This document shows positions 14,642 to 27,566 of a stretch of 64,000 bases of DNA, piece by piece (position 1 is the stretch's first letter; each line of letters starts with the position of its first letter). A program made the position numbers and the translations under genes. The DNA is from Rhynochetos jubatus (Eukaryota > Chordata > Aves > Eurypygiformes > Rhynochetidae): NCBI GenBank assembly GCA_027574665.1, contig CM050653.1:41676118-41740117 (forward strand). Direction: 5' to 3'. The notes under the pieces were generated by a model that saw nothing but the letters and a program-made list of their open reading frames with translations, made no database searches and was not told the DNA's origin.

Positions 14642-14746
14642 CCGTTCAGAAATCAGCCTGCGCCCAGCCGTGGTTGGCCTGTCCTAAACCTGCACGTGCG
14701 CGGATCCCTGCTGTAGAGCGCTTCGCGTCACATCCACACACGTGCG
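14642..14746. promoter_or_regulatory. Small CpG-dense patch in intron 1
   Basis: Eleven CpGs in about 105 bp, against nearly none in the kilobases around it. A perfect AP-1 consensus (TGAGTCA, 14779-14785) follows in an A/T-rich block with TTAATTG and TCAATTATC motifs. CpG kept in an otherwise depleted intron suggests an unmethylated or conserved element. Confidence 0.35.
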
Positions 14747-14789
14747 TACACAAGTGCATATGTAACAGCTTAATTGAATGAGTCACAGT

Positions 14790-17260
14790 TATTAGCTTCT
14801 AACAAAGCAACTATTGATGTATTTTCACAGCGCAAAAGCCTACTAAGATAGATTACTTCTCAATTATCAGGCACTTCTTACTGGCTCCTTAAGTTCCATT
14901 GTTCTTTCCCCCTTCCATTTCCAATATCACTGCTCATTTTCTTTGTCCTGTAATGATTTGTGTCTGCAGAGAGTTCCGCATTATGGACCTAGCTAGACTG
15001 ATGCCATACAAGCCACAAATAAAGAGGGTGGAGATATGTAGGTTATTCAGAGTCAACTCATTTACAGTATCAAGGGCAGTCCACAGAGCACCTGGAACCC
15101 ACATTAGCCAAAGTGAGCATCTTCCAGATCTCTACGTTAAGGGGAGCTACAGGAGTTCAGCACTGCTCGGAGATTCACTTCCAAGAGCCAGGGTGTAAAT
15201 CAGCATGTCTCATTACCACTGTTAGAAAGTCAATTACCAACAGTGAGGGTAAGCACGAATCCTGTGGTCATACTTATCTTAATTTTCAGCAATCCAAACC
15301 AAAATGTTCCCGATATGTATTTAATACAGAAATCGATATGCAAACACTCGCAGACCTTTGTTATCTCTGTCTCTACTGCTATCTAGAGAATGTTTTGACA
15401 CATGCATAGTTCAGCTGACAAACTGTGGTTTACGAAGCACAAGTATTACCATGCAGGGTAACTTTCTTCAAGAGCAAGAGAGCAGTAAATCACTTCTTGC
15501 AGTTCATCAGGCCCGATTAAAATAAGTACACGGCATTCAGTTCCTCTTTATGGCCATGCATCAAGAATTGAAGACTTTGTTACCTGTAAGCTCTGCTGAA
15601 TATATTAGTTCTAAGGAACACTCAGTAATCACGAACCCACATATACTCTAGTACTCGTAGTCTTATACCTTGACCTGATTTAAGGTTTTCCTTCCTGCTC
15701 CCTATCACTAAAAAGGATTTTCAGGACTTGCATCTCATCATGTCAGCTCCTCCCTGCAGAGGTCACCTCTTTGCATCTCAGAGTTTGGAAGCATCAGGGA
15801 AAAAACGCAGAGCAGCCTAAGCAGGAGACATACATCACTATAAAGACCAGACAAGGAGACTAGAAATCACATTCACATCAGTGACGCTGCAGTTAAGATA
15901 AAATGTGCTCCAGGAGTTCACTCCCTCCTTCCTGGCTTTTTTTTCCTTCCAATCCTTCCCACACAACCCTTAGAGCAGCACATTCCTGAAAGTGAGGTGT
16001 GTGCAAGGGTAAGATGAACACTACAAATCCTCAGAGTTGAGCACAAACCACAGTTTAGAAATGCAGATTTCTTTCTGGGGCTTTCCTAACATTTCGGTAT
16101 ACTTCCCAGAAGAATTTTTGCAGAGACCCTTTTCTCATCAGAACAGATCAAGAGACAGACAAACTGTAAGGAAGCAGTAAGCGACTGCAGAAAGATTCAG
16201 AGAAGGGAAGACAGGACCATTGGAAGAGCCCACCTGAGATCCCGTGCCCCAGCTGCGAGCTCTCAGCCAGGACAGCTACCACTGCCAGGGCTGTGACTGG
16301 AGACATGGATCAGGATCACAGCCCAGCCGTGCTATGCAGAGAGGGATCTTTACACTGTGCCCCGGACTGTAGCATAATAAAGTGAGCCCACAACTCAGGT
16401 GCGCTGGGGAATGAACTACACCTGCTGAAAGCACATTTCTCAAAGTATATAATCCTGGATTATTTTCTTGTCTTTTCCACTTCCCACAAACCCTAAATTT
16501 TAAGTGACTCTCTCTTTATCCTTAGACACAACATAACAGTCCTTCAAGACCTGGGGAGCATTCAGGACTCACACTCAATTCACATAAGGAATTGGTATTC
16601 CCTGAGCACCTGATTCATAGTTAGTCCAAATGGTTTGAGATGCACTCTATAAGAGTTGGGTATTATTACTATCATTTCTCTCTTCTGTGCCAGACAAAAC
16701 ACTCTGAAGTGCAGCTTTCCTTGTTTACATGAAAACAAGGAAATTAGCTTTCTATCAATGCTATCTAGGGAATGAACAAAGGATGCCCTAGGAGGCACTC
16801 TGAGTTTGCCACCACAAAGATACTGACGGTGGCAGTAACCTATGAAAATGCCTTTGAAATGGGAAGTGTTGCTCAAGGGCATCCTGAACATTAAATACTA
16901 TTGTACATATCCAATTATTATTCTATCTACTAAATTTTATCTACATAGTCATACACAAGCACACACACGCCTCCTTCTTCTTAACAGGCGTTACAGATAC
17001 TGATTACATTATGTTACACAGATATTTATAACCATACATATAGCAAAACAGGTTACATATATACTTATTATACTGTATATAGCAGTACACTTCCACTTCA
17101 ATACACACATACACATAACGGGATGAAAATTAGTTCCTTAACACTGTAGATACTTGTTTTCATTATAACTCGTGCTTGTGCAGCCCTTCCCTTATCACCT
17201 TTCTTCTTAAAGGACTGTACGCCAGGCACACCATATGAAGAAACAGAAGATGTGGGCTGA
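14790..17260. other. Intron stretch, no gene recognised
   Basis: Unique sequence. A weak MIR-like piece may lie at 16640-16760 (GTTGGGTATTATTACTATCA resembles the 'gaggtaggtattattattatcc' block). Nothing else is supported. Confidence 0.4.
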
Positions 17261-17318
17261 CTTTTTTGTTTGGTTGGTTTCTTGGTGGGTTTTGGTGGGG
17301 TTTGTTTGTTTGTTTTTA
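17261..17318 (+). repeat. G/T-rich low-complexity tract
   Basis: About 58 bp of T and G runs such as TTTGGTTGGTTT, GGTGGGTTTTGGTGGGG and (GTTT)3. It is like the tracts at 7971 and 52421. Confidence 0.9.
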
Positions 17319-17436
17319 ACATATAACAAATACATGAAGAACAGGAAACACTATTTTAATTGTGCTGGCCAACAGGAATACTTTGTAGCAATTGCACTCC
17401 TGTTTTCTCAGGCAGCTCAAACACTACGAAGTCAGA

Positions 17437-17587
17437 ATCCTCACAAGGTGGGAAAACACTATCTTTTCAAATGAGAAGACAAATAAAGTGACTTCCTCAA
17501 GGCCACTAACAGACAGAAGAACAGAAAGCAGGAGAGTCTGTCCTTTCAACCATTTGATCTTTGCTTTCGCTACAGACAGGCCTCCTT
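17437..17587 (-). mobile_element. MIR/CORE-SINE-like ancient SINE fragment
   Basis: Read on the plus strand it follows the reverse complement of MIR-type SINEs. It has a weak match to the 'ccattttacagatgaggaaactgag' block, then AAGTGACTTCCTCAAGGCCAC, an 'acagaa..caggagagtctg' block and a decayed tRNA-derived head like 'gatctaaccactagac'. Divergence is heavy, as expected for an amniote-age repeat. The boundaries are approximate. Confidence 0.6.
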
Positions 17588-20500
17588 CCCAGCTGAGACA
17601 GGTCTGTTTTGGGGACAGATAAAACAACAGCTGCAGTTAAAAGTTAGGGGGTTTTTATGTGGCTGGCTGAGTTAGGTGGAATGGGTAAGTAATGGAGAGA
17701 CTCATTAACTCCTGTGCTTTTCACTACTGCTTTGAAAGCAATCATGGAATTAGTTCAAAATTGTTCTCTGGCCCATCCATGTTTTCTACTGAATGATTCT
17801 CATGATGGAAGAGCCAAGATCTGTGACCTTAACTTGGCTCCAATAATGCAGAGAGCAGCCTCTCCTCTGTGGTGAACTGAGCCTTGAACAATTTCATTAA
17901 AAGGAATCATTGGAAGAGATGAAATCGATGCTCTCATAACACAATAGCCTAAATCGTTAATACAGGTCCTAATTTAAAGCAGGCAAGAATGTAAATTTTC
18001 CTCATCTTCTCCTCTCACAAAACGGCACGTGTCAGGCTTTCGTAGAGGCATAAACACACCTGCAGCATTGATAGCCTACCATTCAACATTTATCCCTTTC
18101 AGCATCAAAAATAACGGGGGTGCCTGTTCCATTTCACAACGTGCAAGTGCTCAGCGCTACGCCCACAGCCGAAAGTAGGAGGTCTGCCTTGTAAATGAGA
18201 TAAATGGACGTAAGGAAATCACAGTGTTTGGCATCAAACGATACTTCTGCTGTGAAGCAATGCCAGTCCACACACAACGAACCCAAGCGCTGGTCACGGT
18301 AACGTGTTCAATCCTGAGAACCTTATCATATTATTTCACATGAAGAATTACATAGCCAAGCAGCCTGACAGCTTCGCATGCGAAGAACACTTTCTCCAAA
18401 CCAAATGCCAGCGGCTTATTAAGTTACCAATACATTGCTAAGCTACAGTGACTTAGTGCCACCCGACCAAAATATTTTCAGAGGATTTTTAAAGGGCAGC
18501 GCCAGCAAGCTTGCAAATCGCACATTCACATTTTAATGAAAGATGCAATTACCAAGCATTTACCTTGTATTTAATTAGAATGAAACATCAATAAGGCTCA
18601 TTTAGCATTTCTCTGATATGTCAGCAACTTTTTTTTTAAAGGTGGTAGCAAATATTGGTTTTTGATTTATACAGTTATGACGCAGAACAGCATTGCATTT
18701 GCTCGGCTGATACTAAATGACTGAATGACAAACAGTGCAGTTTTGTCAATTCTAAAGCAAAGATAACTCAGCTGTGGTTCTTGCACAGAAGACAAATCAA
18801 AGACTAATTTAAAATCAGTATAATTTCCTTTAAAATAACAACAATGGAGAGGATTATCATATGCAATTACGATGGAGGAACACATCTGTTTTTCTGACCT
18901 AGCTGTCACTGTTTTGACTGCTTCCTAATGTATTTGAAATTACAAATAGATGGTGTATGTCTTCTGAAATAAAAAAATAAAGATAACAGGAAGACAACAT
19001 AAGAATACCTTTGCTGAAGACATCACACGTAGCACAATTGATTTTATTTTGTCAGCCTAGTCTCAGTACAAGCCGTCTCTCATGCTGCATACCTCAAACT
19101 CCCTTCCAGCTGGTGGCAGGCACAGTTACAAGCCAGACACAAGGTCTCATAGTAAATTTCCTTTTGGCTCCAGAGTCCTTTGCTGTCCCAAGCACACCTG
19201 TAGTCACAGGACTCTAGATCTAAGTTTCTACCAAGATCAGCTAATCAAGGAACAATACCATAACTCCAGCTCCCCTGGACCAACCGCTTTGTGGCAAAGA
19301 ACTGTAGGAACCACCTGCAGCTTCTTCCCTAGAGACTAGAAAGTTATGAGAGGGATAATGTAACATAAACAGAGGGAAAGACAACACATCTGGCGACTTA
19401 GAAAATTTACCCAAGCAAAATTTACTCCCAGCCTGGAACCGGACCTGCCTGTGCCACCCAAGTGGCCACTGTATAAGCTTGCCATGTAACACTGTGGCAG
19501 CTGGGAGATCCAGATACTCATGAGAAAAACCATGGCTGGTTTGGCCAAAGAGCTCACCGCATGCTTGATTAATGTCCAGCTCCAGAAAAGCCCTTATGGC
19601 AAATGCCAATGCAGGAGATATCCCATGAAAGCCAGCAGAACAACTTCTGTGCCTTTGCCCTATAGTACCAGCTGCACTGACCAGATTCTTCAGGATCAGG
19701 CTGTTACGAGATTCTTTTGAAATAAAAAGCCTTGATGCCTGGAGTCCAGTGCTTGTACGTTACAAATTGACACCCATGCAAGAAAACCACTTGAAAAAAC
19801 TTTGTCCTTCTAATTCAACATTGAGCAGCTGCCTACCAGGTAGGAATATGTATCTGTTACGGGAAAATTTAAATATTTAACATCCTTTGTGATAAATATC
19901 TAATATTTACTCAAGCTCATAATGAATGCTTGTCCAGACGGAGGATATGGAATCGCACTACAACTATGTCATTACTTAATTAAATTTCCTTTTTTAAAAA
20001 ATTCTAATTTGCCAGGCAGCTTGCTAATGATTTCACGACCATGCTACATAAATATTATTTCCCTGATTCGCTTTAGATGCGTTCAAGCAGATACTAAAAG
20101 GGCATAAGGTTTGCCAACTGCCTCTCTGCTCTCACAGAAACCCATGACAAAAGATCTGCCATAGAGGGCTCAGAAACGAGAGGAGACGGTCAGAGACATT
20201 CAGAAGGCATCCTGCACAGGTCAGGGCTTTGAAATAAAGCATAACAGAACATCTCAGTGCTTTCTGATTATTTCCTGCTCCTCGCAGGTCATCTGTACGT
20301 GGTCAAGACACATTTAAACAGGAACATCTTTGAAAACTCAGGACTGCAAGAGACAAAAAGAACAGTTGTTTGATTGAAGCTGTGGACTAAATCTCCTGAG
20401 TTCAAATTCAGGATTCTGCCAGGCTGACTGCGGGATTTGAGATGCTTCACCCACTCTGTGTGCCACTTCCAACGGGGCTTAGCTGTTCTCCCTTGCACTC

Positions 20501-23500
20501 ACCTACAACAGGAACCAGGTTTAAGAGCGTGCACATCCCTGGGTGCATTCACCAATTGACAGCAGAAATCAGACTAAGTTTTGAACAGATTGCAAGTATT
20601 GCTGTGCTTCAGGAGAGGAACAATCTGCGAGCGCGTGTGTAGTAACACTGACCCCAGCTGCCCTCGGAAGCGGGTGCCAGGTCTCCAGGTACTTGCACAG
20701 GAATTAGAAACTCTCCTGTCAAGTCAGTCTCAGACAAGTACTAGACATCCTTCTGCCTAACCATACACCGAAACTTCTTCTGACTCCCACTGGGAGGTCA
20801 AGTTTGGTTTTTCCGACCAAGGCACACACACCAACAAACTAATCAAAAATAAATTAAAAAAACAAGCCGGAGTGAAGTTTTCTGACAGAACCCAGTGTAA
20901 CAGGCTGAAAGGGGAATAAAGCCTCTGAAGGGGACTCTAGTTTACAACTGCTAAACTCCAGGGCAATTATGAGCTTGGTTTGTTCTCGGTACATGCAGGC
21001 TCTCTTCTCCCCCAAGCAATAGCTCAGTATTTCTTACCTCACAATTAGCATGGTCTCCTAGCCTCATTGCAGGCAAAGTTAATATGAGGAATGAAAGTAC
21101 TGCTCTGCCTTTCTGCAGGTAGCAATTTTGTTACATCAACCTAATACACACCTGTCTCTCAGAAAAGTGTTCTGTGTCACAAGCCATCTCGTAACCATCA
21201 GATGACAACTTTTCAACACTGCTGATCTGAACCGCATCAGGTAATGACAACATTGACAATTCTTCTGATTTTCTCATATTCGATGTTTTATTTAAAAGCC
21301 AGCTCCCCCAAACAAATGACCATCTAAGAATGTCAGTTCTCACTTCCTAAAGCATACTTCCAGCCCCCACATTGTACATAAAAGCCTGGGAATGAGAACC
21401 AAATGTATCTTGATGTCTCAAAAATTCAGAGCACAACGAAAGAACCCAATGTGTACTTCACATATAATTTTAGGGAATCATACTCCTTTCCACAAAGATT
21501 AGGCTATTTTTCTAAAAACAATGTGACTAACTAGAAAATATACTTGGTTTATAATGAGAAATATTCAAAAGGCAAAGGTGTACGAGTCAAGTTTGAACAG
21601 AGTAGCTTGGGCTTCTTTTTTCTTCCTCTTTATTCCCTCCCACCTCTTGTAGAGCGCTCATTAATCCCAAGAGATGAAGGCCTTCACACTGGCTCAGGCT
21701 TAGCAGTTATAAGATGCCTGCAAACTTCAGCATGAAGCAGATCTGTTAGGAGTTTGTACTTGACTCTGTGCAGGGACTTGGGGGTAGACAAACTGACTGG
21801 TTGGAAGGGGTGTCCCGAGGATTTTAACAAAAGCTTTGAAGCAAGAAAATACTTGAAGTTATCACACAAGGACAGGAGGGCACCCCATTGCTGAGCTCAA
21901 AGAAGGGCCACAAGGAGTTAACATCCAACAGACTTATGCTCTTTCCTCATTTTTCACTCAGAAGTTAAAAAGTGAATATATCATGTCAAGTTTCAACTTT
22001 GTGAAACACCACCCTCCAAGCATTATGCATCTTTAAGAAATGGTTTAATAGTATACATTCATGCACAAACCAATGCTATAATTGCAGATTCCTTAGAACA
22101 ATGAAAGACTAAACAAATCCTTAATTTATAAGGCTCTGCAGTGCTATTTAAAGACATCCCTGTATTACTGCAGAACTGCAAGCCAAACTCTTCCACTCAC
22201 ATTTGGCGAGAACATCGCTAATCCTACCCAGCGTGGCATTTAGTAACCCCTTTGCAATTAGTCCGAGGCCTGAGATGAAGCAATGCAAACCCCTCACCTG
22301 CCTCCAGCCCATTTGCTTCGGGGTGCGACATGCTTAGACTCAGCAAGGGTTAGAAGAAAGCCCTTATCCTCCTGGCAGAGACACAAGGAAGGCGAGGAGA
22401 ACTTGGGGCTGGGGCTGGATGTGGGGACAAAGTCAGCTGCCGATTATTTGTGTGGCACTGGCTGAACAGCATCATTATCGACATACCGACACCTCACACC
22501 CAGACACCACATGATGCTTTGAGACAAGCGAACAGTACACACATGCTTTGCTTAAGTCTTTGGTAGCAGACCATCCAGGAACAAAACCATTGCCAAGGGA
22601 AACTTGAGCTTCTGTTCAGCATCCAGTATATTTATCATAAGGGATTTTAATAAGAATAGCAGCTCAAAGAACAGAACAGTTTGCCAGGAAAGACAGAAAT
22701 CACAAGCAAAGAGATTTCAAGTCAGACCTATCAGTTAGAGAGCCCTGGGGCTTTGGTCTGCTCCCCTTTCCCCAGTGCAGTCCCAGCAACGTACCTACAC
22801 TCAAAGGAATTTCATAAGAGAGGACACAGCAAGTAAACGAAAAATCAAATCTGATGGGACATTTGTTAGATGTGTAAAAGGAGCAATTATAGAAAGGTAA
22901 CAGGCATTGTGGCACTCTGCATTCTCAATCAAAATGTGTTGGAGAGGAAAAACCACAACTTTAGGTCTCTCCAGCTTATGTATGATCCACAACTGTGAAA
23001 ATTAAATCTAAATTTGGAGGACAAAGGCTCCTATCCCTTCCAGTGAGTCCCTATATGTACATTTTCTATGCTTATGCCACTACAAATCTAGACAATTTCA
23101 GAGGTAGTTTAAGAAAGCTGATTTTGTGCTGTCAGATGTTACAGGCCAACGCTTCTAGAGTCACAAATGAAAAAACAACATGCCATACTGAATTAATTTC
23201 TCATTCAGCTTTTATAATCCTGCAAACAACTCATGTGATTTGCACACTTATCCACATACTACCTTAAAACTTTTTCCCAAACTGACTAGATTGCACAACG
23301 TAATGTTCCCTCCCAATAAAACTGCTTTTACAATGAGACTGTAGGAACAGAGCTCCCTACACCCGTGTAGTCCCACGGTTTAGAAGCCACAGAACAAATT
23401 ATTAAAAAAATACCCTAAAATGGAGACATACAAGTTTTGTTTGATATTGGGAGGAGGAAATGATGAATTTTTTTTTTTTCTAGGGCTATTAATATTTCCC

Positions 23501-26500
23501 TAAACTGCACTGCAGACCCATCATGAGTGAGATGTTTGCAACACCGTGTAGACAAATTCACAAATTACAAGAGACCACAGAAGTCTTCATTTATCCATGG
23601 TCAAGCCTCGTTATAACTTCACTTATGTGATATATAACCAAAACCACGTGTCCACAACATTTCCGAACAGCATCAACCTGTGTTTTAAGGCAGCCCTCAC
23701 AAAATGCTCTCAAAGAGCTGCACGACATCGCCACCGATGGTTATAAATAAAACCTCACAGGATGATGTATCAGTGGGACAGCGTTAAAGAAAGAGCCCTA
23801 CTTTAATGTAAGGAAAATCCTTTCCCACTGTTGTATAGATACAAAAAGAATAATTGAAGGTGAAAAGAGGGGAAGTGCTACAGGAGGCAAGAGCACCCCT
23901 CCACCCCCCCCTGATTCTCATGGAATAACCCCCATTCCCTCCAAGCAAAATATTCCCTGATTGTTTGATGGGTCTAGAGAGGAGGAGGATGTACAGTCAT
24001 CTTAAAAACCTTTGATAATGTTTTCCTTAAATTTTATTAAAAACACATGGGTATTTCTTCCACTCAACAGCCAACCTAAAGTCAGTTTTTAAATACTAGC
24101 TCCATTCTCTCTTTAGTTCCCCTTTATTAGGGCAGCAGAACAGTTCCTACAGGAGAATTAAAGCCAGATGCTGACAACTGCGCCTTGTGCTAATGCATTT
24201 CTTAAGTCCTAAACACACACACCTCCAACCTTCACATTATCTCTAGGCAGCTGTACCTAATACACCTGCTGCACAAGGTATTACTTGTGATCAGGTACTG
24301 GCCAGCGTAAGGAATGCCACGAGTCGGGCACCGCTGATATTTAAAATACAGCTCTTCATACCTTGAGAATGACAGTTAATAACAGCGTATTATGTAAAGA
24401 GCCAGCGATATATTTTTAGAACTGAGAAAGAATTTTATTGAACCATTTTAAAACCATGCACAAAATGGCAAAGTCATCTTTCTCACTTGCCTTGAAAAAG
24501 GACACATTAGCGAAAAAACCCAACCTGGTATGAATGGCCAGATGCCTTCACTTTCAGACCACAGCTTCTCTGTTACCAAGGGAAGACACGAAGGAAAAGC
24601 GAGGCACTGATAAGAAAAGAATTTCCAAAAGTTGGAAAATGGACCTCAGTACCAACGTGTTTGGTAATCCTGCCCTTTGACCTGAGGAGCTTAGTCCTGC
24701 CTAATATGGAACTGGAAGCTCTGGCGGATAGTTTCAAGGATGCGGCAGTGATGGAGAGAAACATTCCTGCCTTTTACAGGCGCAGGGGCTCCTGGTTTGG
24801 GGCAGGGCATCTGGAATTGACACCACCTTCCCCAGACACAGAAAACGTGTGAACAGCTTTGCTCTGGGTACCACCGCTGATGCTCAGGACTCTTCCTCCC
24901 CTGCCCTCTCTAGTAATGCGAAGCAGCCAACGACACTGTGGTGTGCAACTGTGCCAGAAGGTATCGCCAAACATTTTCTTCGGTCAAATACTGTGAATCC
25001 TAAGAACTGAATAGCAATGGAAGAAACCTGGTTGTATAACAATGCCTTCAAATAGCCAACAGAAGTGAGCAGAGATGTACGAGTCTGATGCAAATGCCTT
25101 TGAAGGCAGTGGAAAGACTGCAAAGGGTAAGGCAGGAATTCTGTTCCTGCTGTGGAAACGCACAGAAGAGATGTTATCTTCTGTTAACTATTTTTGTTCT
25201 ACAAAGAAGTCTGAGGAAAAGAAAATTTGGTCCTAAATCACGAGAAAATACATATGACTGAACTTTCAAGTTCCACAAGAATTGATTAATAGTTTCTTTA
25301 AAAGGTATTGATTGAAAATAACATGCAAGTTTACTTTAGCAAATCAATAGCATTTTCTTCATCTTTTTTTCAATAAAAAGAACAACCCCCTGCCTAAATT
25401 ACAAGTATTTTTATATTATATCACAACTTTAATTAAATCAAATGAGCACATACAGTAAACAAAATCTTGATATAATTATACTAGTAGGTAGTTAGGAATT
25501 ATACTAATGGTTATTTAATACTAGCCATTGTTAGAAATAATCAAATGGGATTAATCAAATATACTCTAAAAGCATGTTCTTCTACTTTTCTATATTCACT
25601 GTATTTGTAATTCCATAACGTGCTCAGGTAAAGTTTGTAAAATTTCTTTTTAGCTGTTTTTCACTACAGTTTCCACCTACCATTTGAGCTGGATGGACCA
25701 CAGTCCATACAGAGTTTGAAATCTGCTGTGCTCAAGTTCCACTTCTAATTGGCACTACTTCTCACACTTCTGGCGATTCTCCCTCCCTTTAAAAACATGG
25801 GTTTATGTTTGGATTCTTTATGCTAGCAGTACTGACAAGTCCAAGCCAAAACCCTGTTCTCTGCACAAACTAAAAATAAGATGCCTCTGCTCCAAAACGT
25901 TTACAAACTAAAACAATAGGAATTCAAACCAAATGCATGGAACACCATCCACTTGTTCAAATGAACATTCAGTGATGGATACTGGAATCTAATGATTTTT
26001 CTTGCACACGCTTCTTATTTGTAAAGCTGCATTATTCATATGCCCTGCATATCTAAACCACTAACTTAGCAATTCCTTGGGACCAAGAATGATAAGGATA
26101 CAGAAAAGTCTTAATTAAAAAGTAATTTATTGCAATGCTGTAAGTTGTTTTCTTAATGAAGTCTGGATCCTGCTGGCAGCTGTCTACACTGCAATATCTA
26201 GGTTAAGGCCACTATCACTTTATGCCTTTACTTTTATAAACGCAGAAAAGGTAACAGTGCATTAAGATGGATGCATCTAAACTCAGTTCTTATAGTGAAA
26301 CGTCATTCTTGTTTATTATCTTTATTCTAATACTGCTTGCAAATCACACATTGGATGCACAACTATTCATTTCAGGCTTGCTTTCAGAAAGCTAAATCGG
26401 AAAAACACTGCCTCATAAAAGCACTTTTTTTGTTAGCTTTGTTCTACAGTATGAGAAAACAGTTATAAAAACACAGAATTCACAAGGAAGACATACAAAT

Positions 26501-27238
26501 TTCCATGGCTATATTCTTGTTTAATAATAGCTGAAGATGCATGCAGAAAACTAAAAAAATTAACATTTGTTCCTGGTTCCATTCTTAGCAATGAAGGCCA
26601 GATTTTGCTGGGGCTACTTGTGTGGCATCCCACTCCACAGGCAGTTCTACAGAAACTGCTGGGTTTCTATGTTTGGCTCAAATGCGACTTACCACCCAAA
26701 ACGAGCACAGAGGCCCTTAGCAGATGATTGGGTATTTGTAACCACTGCATCTTTACTCAAAAAGGAATCAGGATTTTTCCAAACTCTTGCACAGATTCTG
26801 CAGAGCAGTGTGCAACCACTGTTCAAACATCTCTTGTGCATGTCTGAATGCAGCACCAGCATCACCACCAGCAGTATCAGGCCGGTGAACCCTTGCCCCT
26901 ACCTGTTTGTGATACCTGTACCCTGAAACATGTCCTAAGGAAGAAGGTATTTTGTTTAGAGCTCAGCAAATTTCTGCTTGGCTTTTGTAAGAGTTGTAGT
27001 ACTTGCAGAAATGCACACACAGCTGCATATTTTAGGAGTTTTAATATTCATGATGCATGATGCTGAAATGGAAATCAGACAGCCAATTTCCACTGAGGCT
27101 CAACTAGGAGCTGGATACCATACCCTTTTAGGATCCCACGGGGAAAGGGGGAAAAAAAAATACCCACAACCTCACCTTGTATCTTTTCATGAGGACCACT
27201 GGGTGAGGAGAAGGAAGAGAACAGTGTTCAGGAGACAG
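17588..27238. other. Intron stretch, no gene recognised
   Basis: Mostly unique AT-rich sequence. 18360-18620 reads like a conserved noncoding block (TTTAATTAG, ATGCAATTA, TTTAATGA, few simple runs). A possible unknown exon on the minus strand is at 21152-21264. Short homopolymers occur near 23465 (T) and 23906 (C). No transposon was recognised over nearly 10 kb. Confidence 0.4.
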
Positions 27239-27566
27239 CTAATGGGGCCTACAAAGAAGCTGGGGGGGGAGACTTTTTACAAGGGCCTGCAGTGACAGGA
27301 CAAGGGATAACAGGTTTAAATTGGAAGTGGGGAGATTTAGATTCGATATCAGGAAGAAATTCTTCCCAGAGAGGGTGATGAGGCACTGGGACAGGTTGCC
27401 CAGAGAAGCTGTGGATGCCCCATCCCTGGAAGTGTCCAAGGCCAGGCTGGATGAGGCTTGGAGCAACCTGGTCTAGTGGTCTAGGTGTCCCTGCCCATGG
27501 CAGGGGGGTTGGGACTGGATGGTCTTTAAGGGCCCTTCCAACCCAAACCATTCTGTGACTCTGTGA
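27239..27566 (+). mobile_element. CR1 LINE, 5'-truncated 3' end
   Basis: About 328 bp of CR1 in plus orientation. Recognisable blocks in order are a GGCCTACAAAGAAGCTGG start, AGGAAGAAATTCTT, GGTTGCCCAGAGAAGCTG, GGATGCCCCATCCCTGG, the CTGCCCATGGCAGG block and a doubled terminal octamer (ATTCTGTG, ACTCTGTG). It is the tail of the reverse-transcriptase frame plus the 3' UTR, with a short G-run expansion near 27263. No functional protein remains. CR1 does not normally make target-site duplications, and none was seen. Confidence 0.96.
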
